Source: Pectobacterium sp013449375 (GTDB lineage Bacteria > Pseudomonadota > Gammaproteobacteria > Enterobacterales > Enterobacteriaceae). From it: a stretch of 64,000 nucleotides of DNA. Of the stretch, positions 1 to 7,679 are shown one piece after another (the first letter of the stretch is position 1; each line of letters begins with the position of its first letter). Under the pieces are notes generated by a model that saw only the letters and a list, made by a program, of their open reading frames with translations, searched no databases and was not told the origin of the DNA. The DNA is taken from NCBI RefSeq assembly GCF_048593165.1, contig NZ_CP184271.1. The stretch is one strand, 5' to 3'. Made by a program: the position numbers and the translations under genes.

Positions 1-246
1 CCTGGCTAGACTAGTCAGGTTGTGTACTATAAATAGAATTTTTAGATAATTAACATACCTACTTAATAATCTATTGGATTTTATTTCTTCCGACGCATTA
101 TGTAATGATTCGTATCCGCCACCGGATACTAGTTACTCTAAAATCATTATTTATACAAATCATAAGATAAATAAATCACAACAGATAATTGCTTTTAAAA
201 ATGCTGGCAAGTAATCACCAGATTCTTTATGCCTGCTAATCCTGAA

Positions 247-648
247 TCAAAACACCTCTACCAGCTCAAACTCTTCAAACACCAGCAGCATATCTGGGGT
301 GAAGGTGCCTTCTCGTTCGAAAAACGTCTGATGGCCTTCGCGCCAAAAAGCCAAGCTTTTGTCGCCTTCGCCCTCTTTCGCCGCCATCTCGGCCGTCACA
401 TCACAGCAGCGCACCAGCGTTAACGAGCGCGTCCGGATGACGCAGGAGGGCTGTCCGGCACCGTCCAGAACAATGTTGTAATCGCCGACCTTCGGCGTTT
501 GCTCGTTTTTGAATGCCTGGTACGAGCTACAGGTTGCCGTTTTATGCCCTGCCCGCACCAGTTGCAGCAGCTCATCCGCCAGCTCGGGGCTGTCGCCAAA
601 CGACCAGCGCAGCGCATCTGGGTAATTCTCTAGTCCTTGTTTGCTCAT
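247..648 (-). CDS. ASCH domain protein
   Basis: Small protein of about 133 residues with the ASCH fold pattern (RNA-binding, PUA-related): an N-terminal RWSFGDSPELAD segment, a GHKTATCSSY motif near residues 36-45 and a central VGDYNIVLDGAGQPSCVI strand pair, followed by FWREGH and a C-terminal acidic strand. ASCH proteins are thought to bind RNA or modified nucleosides; the substrate here is unknown. Two adjacent ATG codons (651 and 648) follow an AGAGGA site. The second has the better spacing and is used here. It is followed on the same strand by nothing obvious before the window edge; 1-246 is AT-rich with no gene seen. Confidence 0.8.
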   Translation of the reverse strand: MSKQGLENYPDALRWSFGDSPELADELLQLVRAGHKTATCSSYQAFKNEQTPKVGDYNIVLDGAGQPSCVIRTRSLTLVRCCDVTAEMAAKEGEGDKSLAFWREGHQTFFEREGTFTPDMLLVFEEFELVEVF

Positions 649-716
649 CATCGTCCTCTGTTTATACGGCTATCATCGCTCTATTTTCTCACGCCATCAT
701 AGCCGTAAAGCGGCGA

Positions 717-1862
717 TCAGGTAATGTCCACGTCCACCCAGAGCGCGGCATGGTCGGACGCCGCGGTGTCCCATGATGTTACTTCGGGTAACGGCGTAAC
801 GGGTTCTGCGCCCTCTTTGGCGGTAATCTTGTCGATATTATAAATACCCCGACGTTCGACGCCCCACTCCACCACCGCCTGATGCAGCGGCACAGACAGG
901 AAAATATAGTCCAGTTGATTTAACCGCGCGCCTTTCTTTCCGCCAGCGAAATAGTAGGTATAACGCTCTTTCTCTGGGCGTTTGGGGTCGATGACCGGGT
1001 GCAGGTCTGGCAGGGAAAACAGCGGTGCCAGACTGTGCCAAGGATTTGACGAATCCTCGTTCAAATCACCGAGAATGACCACGTAATCCTTCTTGAGATC
1101 GTAAGTCTGTTGGACAATCTCCGCGACGCGTTCAGCCTGATCGCGGCGTTTCTCCGCCCCACGCTGCCGCTCTGCTTCCGTTTGACCACTCTGGCTTTTG
1201 AAATGGTTGCACAAAACATAGATCGGCTGCTTGAGGCTGGCATCCAGCGTGACTTCGAGACAATCACGGCTAAAGACCGGATCGAAGCGCTTTCCGGCAT
1301 CAAAAATATGCGTGCGAAGCTGGGCAATCCGGTAACGCATCAGGCAGGCGACATCAATACCGCGCGGATCGTTCGGGCTGTCGATCATCACGAACTGGTT
1401 AAACTTCTTTTTCCCCAGCACCTGGCTGTTGAAATCACGTAAGACGTCCATATTTTCAACTTCAACGGCGCACAGGATATCGGCGTTAAGTAGAGTAATA
1501 ACCTTGCCCGTATTCTTACGCTGCTGACTGCTGAACTCTTGTGCCTTAAACACAATTTCGCCGATCCAATCCCCACGGCCACGGCTGCTTTTGTTGATCC
1601 TGAATCCGGTGCCAGCCTCCTCCTTTTTCCATCGTCCCAACGACCCCGCATCGGTGCGAATATCAATATAAGGGCGCAGTGCGATAGAAAGGCGGAATAC
1701 CTTATCCTTCAGAGCATCATCGTATTGGGGCTGTTCGAGAAGTTGCTGGAGCTGCCTGACCTGTTCCAATAAGGCATCAATCTGCCGGGAGTCGGGGAGG
1801 TTGAGGATGGCGGTGCGATGGAACAGGTTCTCAACGTTATAACTGGCGATACGGATCTTCAT
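717..1862 (-). CDS. endonuclease/exonuclease/phosphatase family protein
   Basis: 381-residue member of the EEP (DNase I-like) superfamily, metal-dependent phosphodiesterases. Visible motifs are ASYNVENLF at the N-terminus, a central CNHFKS, LGDLNED in the C-terminal half (catalytic Asp-Asn pair) and SDHAALW at the end (catalytic Asp-His). No signal peptide, so cytoplasmic. The ATG at 1862 is preceded by a clear AAGGAGA with 6-7 nt spacing; the 26 extra residues possible upstream look non-coding. The substrate cannot be told from sequence; nucleic acid or a phosphorylated small molecule are both possible for this family. Confidence 0.88.
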   Translation of the reverse strand: MKIRIASYNVENLFHRTAILNLPDSRQIDALLEQVRQLQQLLEQPQYDDALKDKVFRLSIALRPYIDIRTDAGSLGRWKKEEAGTGFRINKSSRGRGDWIGEIVFKAQEFSSQQRKNTGKVITLLNADILCAVEVENMDVLRDFNSQVLGKKKFNQFVMIDSPNDPRGIDVACLMRYRIAQLRTHIFDAGKRFDPVFSRDCLEVTLDASLKQPIYVLCNHFKSQSGQTEAERQRGAEKRRDQAERVAEIVQQTYDLKKDYVVILGDLNEDSSNPWHSLAPLFSLPDLHPVIDPKRPEKERYTYYFAGGKKGARLNQLDYIFLSVPLHQAVVEWGVERRGIYNIDKITAKEGAEPVTPLPEVTSWDTAASDHAALWVDVDIT

Positions 1863-2011
1863 TTGTTGTCTCCTTAACGGATAACGACAGAAGCAATAGT
1901 CCTCTTTAAGCGTAGCTTCCCATTGTGACGGCCGAAACACGTAAAAGGTTTTATCTTTAAACCGTTAAACCAGTAAAAACGTGAAAATACGTGATGATAA
2001 AACCCACCATA

Positions 2012-2138
<127 letters not shown>

Positions 2139-2249
2139 GAACGGTGATAATAGGTAATTGCCCTGGTGAAGGCGCGTTGCTCGACGACCCTATTATCACC
2201 GTTTGTATTCAACAAACCCAATGCAACGATCTGATGCTCCTCCTCACAA

Positions 2250-3440
2250 TCAGGTAGGTATCGGCGCATCGGCAGTGATTAACTTCTGTTCCCTGAGCTC
2301 ATCCCAAAAGCCCTTGGGAATGCTCACCTTCATTGACTGGATATTGGCCTCGACCTGCCCAGACGCGCGAGCACCGGGAATAATGGCCGATACGATAGGC
2401 GGCGCAGCAGCGAATTGCAGCGCCGCAGTACGAATATCAATACCGTGTCGATCGGCGACAGCGGCTAAACGCGCTCGCTTCTCAACAACGCCGGGAGGGA
2501 GATCGCTGCTGAAGTGGTAACGATTTCTTCCTCCAAGAAAACCATCGTTAAGCGGTGTCCCCACTGCCACCGTAATGCCTTTTTTCGCCAAAGCCGGAAA
2601 CGTTTTCGTCAGGGTTTCCTCATGGTCGATGATGCTGTACTGGCAGGCCAGCAGCACAATATCCGGTGTGGGACCGTTCTCTAACGCCGCCGCCATCACC
2701 GCGGCATCAGGGCGATTAATACCGAAGCCCCAGGCTTTGATAAGCCCTTCCGCACGCATTTTTTCCAACTCAGCCATCGCGCCATTACGCGCAATCTCAA
2801 ATGATGTCGTCCACGGTGCTGGCAATTCCGTATTCTCCGGACCGAGATCGTGGATGTAGACGATATCAATACTGGACAGCCCTAACCGTTGCAGACTGTC
2901 CTCAACCGAACGCCGCGCACCTGCAGCGGTATAATCATACTCATAAGAAAAGTTGAGTTTGTCCGCCCAGAGCGAAGCAGGCAACGGCGTTCTGCTGGGA
3001 TGAAAGATTCGTCCCACTTTTGTAGAAACAATGTACTGGTCGCGTGGCTTGTCGCGCAGGAACCTCCCGAGCCGATGTTCGGACAGGCCGTGACCATAGA
3101 ACGGTGAGGTATCATAGTAGCGAACCCCGCCGTCCCACGCGGCTTGTAGAGTAGACTGCGCCTGATCGTCACTGATCGGTGCGAAGATATTGCCAATCTG
3201 TGTTCCCCCCATGCCGAAGCGGAAGGGTGTCCGATAACGAATGTCCCCGGTGGCGGGCGCATTGAGCGGCAATGACGTCCCCGTCACCCGGCCACGCGTC
3301 GGCAGCACCGTTCCCTGCACCGTCTGGGGTTGAAAAACCGACATCGCCCCCTTCGCCTTTTCCGTTTGAGCAAACGCGCGCCCTGTTGCCACAAGGGCAG
3401 CGCTTCCAGCAGCCAGCTTCAGAAAATTTCTGCGTTCCAT
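2250..3440 (-). CDS. Tat-exported aldo/keto reductase
   Basis: 396 residues. The start ATG at 3440 (preceded by GAAGAGG) opens a twin-arginine signal, MERRNFLKLAAGSAALVATG, with an Ala-Phe-Ala cleavage region near residue 25, so the enzyme is predicted to be exported folded to the periplasm. The aldo/keto reductase catalytic tetrad is visible: Asp in YYDTSPFYG, Tyr in the same motif, Lys in STKVG and His in YIHDLG. Later LLACQYSII and the GARASGQVEAN end fit the pyridine-nucleotide site. Closest general type is the D-threo-aldose 1-dehydrogenase-like group. It lies 73 bp downstream of the NTF2-like gene on the same strand, and the two probably form one transcript divergent from the HxlR regulator. 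Confidence 0.88.
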   Translation of the reverse strand: MERRNFLKLAAGSAALVATGRAFAQTEKAKGAMSVFQPQTVQGTVLPTRGRVTGTSLPLNAPATGDIRYRTPFRFGMGGTQIGNIFAPISDDQAQSTLQAAWDGGVRYYDTSPFYGHGLSEHRLGRFLRDKPRDQYIVSTKVGRIFHPSRTPLPASLWADKLNFSYEYDYTAAGARRSVEDSLQRLGLSSIDIVYIHDLGPENTELPAPWTTSFEIARNGAMAELEKMRAEGLIKAWGFGINRPDAAVMAAALENGPTPDIVLLACQYSIIDHEETLTKTFPALAKKGITVAVGTPLNDGFLGGRNRYHFSSDLPPGVVEKRARLAAVADRHGIDIRTAALQFAAAPPIVSAIIPGARASGQVEANIQSMKVSIPKGFWDELREQKLITADAPIPT

Positions 3441-3513
3441 ACTGAGTACCTCTTCGCCTATATCCATTGATTACGCTATGTTCACTACAGAAAAACGGTG
3501 CAAAAATCGTCTG

Positions 3514-4026
3514 CTAACGTAAATCGGGCGCTTCCCCCAGTAACGCCGGATCCCAGTGCTCTACGGCCTTACCGTCTTTAATGCGCCACGTGTCATACCA
3601 TGTTGTGGTGTAGGCTCCCCCTGCGACGTTCGGGTCACGAACGGTGCGCGGGTAAAGCACCGTAACCAGATCGCTTTCAGCCATCACCGCAATCACTTTC
3701 ATATTGAGCCGTTCAGGGAGCGGCTGAGGCTTCACCTTAAGCACCTTGGTAAAGTAATCCACAACGGCAGCACGACCGCTTTGGGCGTTCGGATTATGTT
3801 GTAAATATTCAGCAGAAAGGAGTTCATCCGCTTTATCCCAATGCCCCGCGTCAAGCAATTCACGAAGGATGCGGTAAACCACCTGTTTGTTCGCGTTTAG
3901 TGTGGGATCGGGGCTGGTAAACAGCGCATCAGGGTTACTGGGAACGGAGGCCGGCGTTTGTGCGTATACGGCGCCGATCGTGAGGCTTAATCCCAGCGTT
4001 GCCGTCAGAAACAGCGTCTTTATCAT
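3514..4026 (-). CDS. exported SnoaL/NTF2-like protein
   Basis: 170 residues with a Sec-type signal peptide (MIKTLFLTATLGLSLTIGAV, cleavage likely after AYA near residue 22). The mature part has the SnoaL-like cone fold pattern: VYRILRELLDAGHWDKADELLSAEY, then AAVVDYFTKVLKV, and the terminal WYDTWRIKDGKAVEHWD typical of polyketide-cyclase-like or ester-hydrolase NTF2 proteins. The ATG at 4026 has AAGGTG at good spacing. It is upstream of the Tat aldo/keto reductase and divergent from an HxlR regulator, which suggests that both exported proteins answer to the same stress or compound. No substrate can be assigned. Confidence 0.85.
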   Translation of the reverse strand: MIKTLFLTATLGLSLTIGAVYAQTPASVPSNPDALFTSPDPTLNANKQVVYRILRELLDAGHWDKADELLSAEYLQHNPNAQSGRAAVVDYFTKVLKVKPQPLPERLNMKVIAVMAESDLVTVLYPRTVRDPNVAGGAYTTTWYDTWRIKDGKAVEHWDPALLGEAPDLR

Positions 4027-4107
4027 AAGAATCACCTTGCTATTGAGTGGTCGGGAATCGTGTACGGTGGTATCAGGAAATAACATTTGAGATAATTACG
4101 ATGTCGT

Positions 4108-4139
4108 TAACTTTTTTACAAGTACGCACCAAAAAGTTA
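4108..4139. promoter_or_regulatory. inverted repeat between divergent genes, likely HxlR operator
   Basis: TAACTTTTT (4108-4116) and AAAAAGTTA (4131-4139) are perfect 9-bp complements around ACAAGTACGCACC. The site lies in the 142-bp divergent region between the SnoaL-like gene and the HxlR regulator, ~30 bp before the regulator start. HxlR proteins bind as dimers to such palindromes, often with a GTAC core, usually in their own divergent promoter. Assignment is by position and symmetry only. Confidence 0.55.
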
Positions 4140-4168
4140 GTGTCATATGATTGAATCAGGAGAGAAAC

Positions 4169-4567
4169 ATGACACCAGAATCCTCACAACGTTTTATCTG
4201 TGCTGATGTGATGGCAGAAGCGTGCCCATCACGAACTATTCTGCGCGACGTTACAAGCCGCTGGGGAGTATTGGTTCTGTTGGCACTGCGAGAGCGCACC
4301 TATCGATTTAGCGAATTACGGCGTACCGTCGGCGGTGTCAGCGAAAAGATGCTGGCGCAAACGTTGCAAACACTGGAGCATGACGGCTTTGTTTTACGCG
4401 TGTCACATCCTGTTATCCCGCCACATGTTGATTACTCATTGACGCCAATGGGCAGAGAAGTCAGCAACCTTGTCGAGGGGTTGGCCATCTGGATAGAGGG
4501 CAACCTCCCCTCAATCCTGGATGCTCAAAACACTTCACGTGAGACAGATAGTCTATTCACGCAGTAA
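4169..4567 (+). CDS. HxlR-family transcriptional regulator
   Basis: 132-residue winged-helix regulator. Family hallmarks are CPSRTILRDVTSRWGVLVLLAL (helix 1-2), FSELRRTVGGVSEKMLAQTLQTLEHDGFVLR (recognition helix and wing) and YSLTPMGREVSNLVEGLAIWIE. A Cys near residue 10 and one in EACPSR could be redox-sensing, as in several HxlR members, but this is inference. The ATG at 4169 has AGGAGAG upstream; a TTG start 18 nt earlier is possible but has no ribosome site. It is divergent from the SnoaL/aldo-keto reductase pair, with an inverted repeat between them. Confidence 0.9.
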   Translation: MTPESSQRFICADVMAEACPSRTILRDVTSRWGVLVLLALRERTYRFSELRRTVGGVSEKMLAQTLQTLEHDGFVLRVSHPVIPPHVDYSLTPMGREVSNLVEGLAIWIEGNLPSILDAQNTSRETDSLFTQ

Positions 4568-4616
4568 CGCGAGCGATATCGCGAAAATGACATAAAGCCA
4601 CTATATTCACTTCTGA

Positions 4617-4644
4617 TATAAATCATCACACAACGTGATTTATA
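4617..4644. promoter_or_regulatory. perfect 9-bp inverted repeat upstream of amino-acid binding protein gene
   Basis: TATAAATCA (4617-4625), ten bases, then TGATTTATA (4636-4644). It lies ~80 bp before the start of the solute-binding protein gene and ~50 bp after the HxlR stop. There is no T-tract on the plus strand, so an operator is more likely than a terminator. The cognate regulator is not identified; an adjacent-gene role for HxlR or a global amino-acid regulator are both guesses. Confidence 0.4.
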
Positions 4645-4723
4645 AACAGATGTGTTGTCGCGTAGATTCGTTATTAACAAAAGTTATAAGCGCATCACTG
4701 CCTACCACTCACAGGAATTCATA

Positions 4724-5491
4724 ATGAAAAAAATACGTTTTGCTTTACTGACCAGCGCCCTGCTTGCTACCAGCGTATTCGCTCATGCCGATGACCTTAG
4801 CGCCATCAAGTCCGCAGGGGTTATCAAGATCGGCACAGAAGGCACCTACGCGCCTTATACCTATCATGATAAATCAGGCCAGTTGGTTGGCTTCGATGTG
4901 GATATTGGCCGCGCGGTGGCAGAAAAGCTCGGCGTAAAAGCCCAGTTTATTGAAGGACGTTGGGACGGCTTAATCGCCGGTATTGATGCCAAGCGCTACG
5001 ATGCGGTCATCAATCAGGTTGGCATAACCAAAGAGCGCCAAGCCAAGTATGATTTCTCCAAGCCGTATATCGATTCCAAAGCGGTGCTGGTTGTCCGTGG
5101 CGATAACACCACCATTAAAGATTTCAGCGATTTGAAAGGCAAAAAATCAGCACAAAGCCTGACCAGTAATTACTCTAAGCAAGCCACCAGCTACGGCGCG
5201 GACATTGTGCCGACGGATGGCTTTAACCAGTCGCTGGATCTGGTTCTCAGCGGCCGTGCGGACGCCACGTTGAACGACAATCTGTCATTCCTAGATTTCA
5301 AAAAGCAGAAACCGGATGCCAATGTGAAGATTGCAGCGACCTCAAAAGACGGTGAACCTTCTGCGATTCTGGTACGTAAAAATCAGGAACCACTGGTGGA
5401 AGCATTGAATAAAGCTCTGGATGAAATTAAAGCAGACGGCACCTATAAAACCATATCTGTGCGATACTTCGGGGAGGATGTTTCTCAATAA
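4724..5491 (+). CDS. amino-acid ABC transporter periplasmic binding protein (cystine-type, TcyJ-like)
   Basis: 255 residues with a signal peptide (residues 1-22, MKKIRFALLTSALLATSVFA). It is a family 3 solute-binding protein: KIGTEGTYAPYTYHDKSGQLVGFDVDIGRAVAE-type N-lobe, the RYDAVINQVGITKERQAKYDFSKPY signature, and a GTYKTISVRYFG C-terminal end. The INQV.I..ER...YDFS.PY pattern matches what I recall for TcyJ/FliY cystine-binding proteins, so cystine or a related polar amino acid is the likely ligand. ATG at 4724 follows AGGAAT. Its permease is 42 bp downstream; no ATPase gene follows, which is odd for a complete ABC importer. Confidence 0.88.
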   Translation: MKKIRFALLTSALLATSVFAHADDLSAIKSAGVIKIGTEGTYAPYTYHDKSGQLVGFDVDIGRAVAEKLGVKAQFIEGRWDGLIAGIDAKRYDAVINQVGITKERQAKYDFSKPYIDSKAVLVVRGDNTTIKDFSDLKGKKSAQSLTSNYSKQATSYGADIVPTDGFNQSLDLVLSGRADATLNDNLSFLDFKKQKPDANVKIAATSKDGEPSAILVRKNQEPLVEALNKALDEIKADGTYKTISVRYFGEDVSQ

Positions 5492-5533
5492 TCGCACTAT
5501 TATTAGCGCATACCGCTATCGGAGCTCGTTTTC

Positions 5534-6199
5534 ATGCCGCCTTGGCTACAACTCATGGCAGACTCCTTTTGGAGTCTGTTGTCTGCGGGACTTAAATTTA
5601 CTGTCCCTCTGGCGATTCTGTCTTTCATCTTTGGCTTAGCCCTCGGTATTCTCATCGCGCTGGTTCGCCTTTATGTCCCCAAGCCGCTGAAATGGCTGGG
5701 TGATTTTTACGTTTGGGTTATTCGTGGCACGCCGTTACTGGTGCAGCTTTTCCTGATTTTTTATGGGCTGCCCAGCGCGGGGATTACTCTTGATGCCTTC
5801 CCCGCTGCGCTCATTGGTTTCACCATCAGCGTGGGTGCCTACAGTTCGGAAATCGTCCGTGGAGCCATTTTGTCTGTCCCGAAAGGCCAATGGAATGCGG
5901 CTTATTCTCTCGGTATGAATGGCAGGCAAGCGATTCGCTGGGTCATCTTTCCGCAATCCGTTTTCGTGTCGCTACCGCCGCTTTCCAATACGTTTATTTC
6001 CTTGATCAAGGATACGTCGCTGGCTGCCGTGATCACCGTACCGGAGATGTTTTTATCCGCTCAGCGCATCGTTTCCGTTACCTATGAGCCTCTAATTCTG
6101 TATATCGAAGCGGCGTTGATTTACCTGATGTTCAGCACCGTGTTGAGCCAGCTCCAGGTGAAACTCGAAAAGTATTATCAGCGCCATATCGCACACTAA
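5534..6199 (+). CDS. amino-acid ABC transporter permease (cystine-type, TcyL-like)
   Basis: 221-residue inner-membrane permease of the HisM/GlnP class, with about five membrane segments (for example residues 20-45, 60-80, 90-110, 185-210). The EAA loop that contacts the ATPase is seen as QWNAAYSLGMNGRQAIRWVIFPQ near residues 118-140. IRGTPLLVQLFLIFYGLP is the conserved second segment of this family. GGAG precedes the ATG at 8-9 nt. It forms a two-gene unit with the upstream binding protein. The missing nucleotide-binding subunit may be supplied by AapP 3.7 kb downstream or by a gene elsewhere; that is inference. Confidence 0.9.
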   Translation: MPPWLQLMADSFWSLLSAGLKFTVPLAILSFIFGLALGILIALVRLYVPKPLKWLGDFYVWVIRGTPLLVQLFLIFYGLPSAGITLDAFPAALIGFTISVGAYSSEIVRGAILSVPKGQWNAAYSLGMNGRQAIRWVIFPQSVFVSLPPLSNTFISLIKDTSLAAVITVPEMFLSAQRIVSVTYEPLILYIEAALIYLMFSTVLSQLQVKLEKYYQRHIAH

Positions 6200-6206
6200 C
6201 ATTCCC

Positions 6207-6239
6207 GCCATCAACCCACGCCACCGCTGGGCTGATGGC
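6207..6239 (+). terminator. stem-loop after the permease gene
   Basis: GCCATCA (6207-6213) pairs with TGATGGC (6233-6239), and inside it CCCA (6215-6218) pairs with TGGG (6228-6231). It starts 8 bp after the permease stop. There is no strong T-tract, so it may be a weak terminator or an mRNA 3' stabiliser. Confidence 0.4.
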
Positions 6240-6336
6240 ACTACCCCCTCCCACTTAACATTCAGCCTTGCTCACTGTTCTCCACTCCTGATAAACGTGC
6301 AGAGTGGCTGAAGGCATCTCGCGCTCCCCATTTTGA

Positions 6337-6385
6337 TGCACCAAAAAAGAGCACATTGCCCGATTTGCATTTATCGCGGTGCGCA
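6337..6385 (+). promoter_or_regulatory. two NtrC-like sites upstream of aapJ
   Basis: Site 1 is TGCACCAAAAAAGAGCA at 6337-6353, close to the recalled NtrC consensus TGCACC-N5-GGTGCA on its left half and weaker on the right. Site 2 is TGCATTTATCGCGGTGCGCA at 6366-6385, with a good GGTGC right half. They sit roughly 100-150 bp before the inferred sigma-54 start point, the usual enhancer distance. Together with the -24/-12 element they suggest nitrogen-limitation control of aapJQMP. Confidence 0.6.
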
Positions 6386-6459
6386 CATACCTAATTAGAA
6401 TTACCTAGTTAGATCAATAAGCATTCCTTTTCGTCTTCATTATCAATCAAATAGAAAAT

Positions 6460-6475
6460 TGGCATTTTATTTGCT
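6460..6475 (+). promoter_or_regulatory. sigma-54 (-24/-12) promoter of aapJQMP
   Basis: TGGCATTTTATTTGCT carries GG at 6461-6462 and GC at 6473-6474 separated by exactly ten bases, matching the invariant core of RpoN promoters (TGGCAC-N5-TTGC). The expected start point is near 6486, giving a leader of about 100 nt before aapJ. The AT-rich region between the NtrC-like sites and this element would suit IHF-assisted looping. Confidence 0.68.
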
Positions 6476-6588
6476 TTGCTCTGCTCACGTCGGCATACCG
6501 ACAGACAGGTAGGGTGCACTTTATTGTGTACGCCAAAAACAATTGTGTACTTCAAAAACAGCAAATAACTCTAGACGCTAGGATGATT

Positions 6589-7614
6589 ATGAAAAGAATA
6601 GTGATTTCTACTCTGGTTGCTGGCGCGTCACTCTTTGCCGCCATCAATCAAGCCCATGCGGGTGCAACACTGGACGCCATTCAGAAGAAAGGATTTGTGC
6701 AATGCGGTATCAGCGATGGCTTGCCCGGTTTTTCCTATGCAGACGCCAGCGGCAAATACTCCGGTATTGATGTTGACGTGTGTCGCGGCATTGCCGCAGC
6801 CGTATTCGGTGATGCCAATAAAGTAAAATACACACCGCTGACGGCGAAAGAACGCTTTACCGCGCTGCAATCTGGTGAAGTTGACGTACTGTCACGTAAC
6901 ACCACCTGGACGTCTTCCCGCGATGGCGGCATGGGTATGCTCTTTACCGGTGTCACTTACTACGACGGTATTGGCTTCCTGACGCACAACAAAGCAGGCT
7001 TAACCAGTGCAAAAGAGCTGGATGGCGCAACCGTTTGTATTCAGGCAGGTACCGATACCGAGCTGAACGTCGCAGATTACTTCAAAACTCATAAAATGCA
7101 GTACACCCCTGTCACGTTCGACCGCTCTGATGAAAGCGCCAAAGCGCTGGAATCTGGCCGCTGCGATACGCTGGCATCCGACCAGTCACAACTGTACGCG
7201 CTGCGCATCAAGCTGAGCAAACCTGCTGAGTTTATCGTTCTGCCAGAAGTGATATCTAAAGAACCACTGGGCCCGGTGGTACGCCGTGGTGATGAAGAGT
7301 GGTTCTCTATCGTGCGCTGGACATTATTCGCCATGCTGAATGCCGAAGAGATGGGCGTGACCTCGAAAAACGTCGATCAGTTGGCAGCAAAACCGACTAC
7401 GCCAGATATGTCTCATCTGCTGGGTCACGAAGGCAGCTATGGTAAAGATCTCAAATTACCAAACGATTGGGCATTTAAAATCATCAAACAGGTCGGTAAC
7501 TACGGCGAAATCTTCGAGCGTAATGTCGGTATGGGTAGCGAACTGAAAATTAAGCGCGGCCTGAACGAACTGTGGAATAAAGGCGGGATCCAGTACGCGC
7601 CAACGGTACGTTAA
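6589..7614 (+). CDS. aapJ: general L-amino acid ABC transporter, periplasmic binding protein AapJ
   Basis: 341 residues with a signal peptide (MKRIVISTLVAGASLFAAIN..., cleavage after AHA near residue 23). Family 3 solute-binding protein of the long AapJ/BztA type: KGFVQCGISDGLPGFSYAD at the mature N-terminus, GIDVDVCRGIAAAVFGD, SGEVDVLSRNTTWT, and GLNELWNKGGIQYAPTVR at the end. These features are characteristic of Aap/Bzt/YhdW proteins, which bind many L-amino acids. ATG 6589 is chosen because TAGGA lies 5 nt upstream; ATG 6583 is an alternative. First gene of aapJQMP, with a putative sigma-54 promoter upstream. Confidence 0.93.
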   Translation: MKRIVISTLVAGASLFAAINQAHAGATLDAIQKKGFVQCGISDGLPGFSYADASGKYSGIDVDVCRGIAAAVFGDANKVKYTPLTAKERFTALQSGEVDVLSRNTTWTSSRDGGMGMLFTGVTYYDGIGFLTHNKAGLTSAKELDGATVCIQAGTDTELNVADYFKTHKMQYTPVTFDRSDESAKALESGRCDTLASDQSQLYALRIKLSKPAEFIVLPEVISKEPLGPVVRRGDEEWFSIVRWTLFAMLNAEEMGVTSKNVDQLAAKPTTPDMSHLLGHEGSYGKDLKLPNDWAFKIIKQVGNYGEIFERNVGMGSELKIKRGLNELWNKGGIQYAPTVR

Positions 7615-7629
7615 TTATCAGAAAAAACT

Positions 7630-7652
7630 GGGCGCAGTCTATGGCTGCGCCC
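7630..7652 (+). other. intercistronic stem-loop between aapJ and aapQ
   Basis: GGGCGCAG (7630-7637) pairs perfectly with CTGCGCCC (7645-7652) around a 7-nt loop. It lies in the 65-bp gap between the binding-protein gene and the first permease gene. Such hairpins commonly protect the upstream message or reduce read-through, giving excess binding protein over membrane components. No T-tract follows, so full termination is unlikely. Confidence 0.7.
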
Positions 7653-7679
7653 CTCAGTACCCCGTATCGAGGTTCCAGC

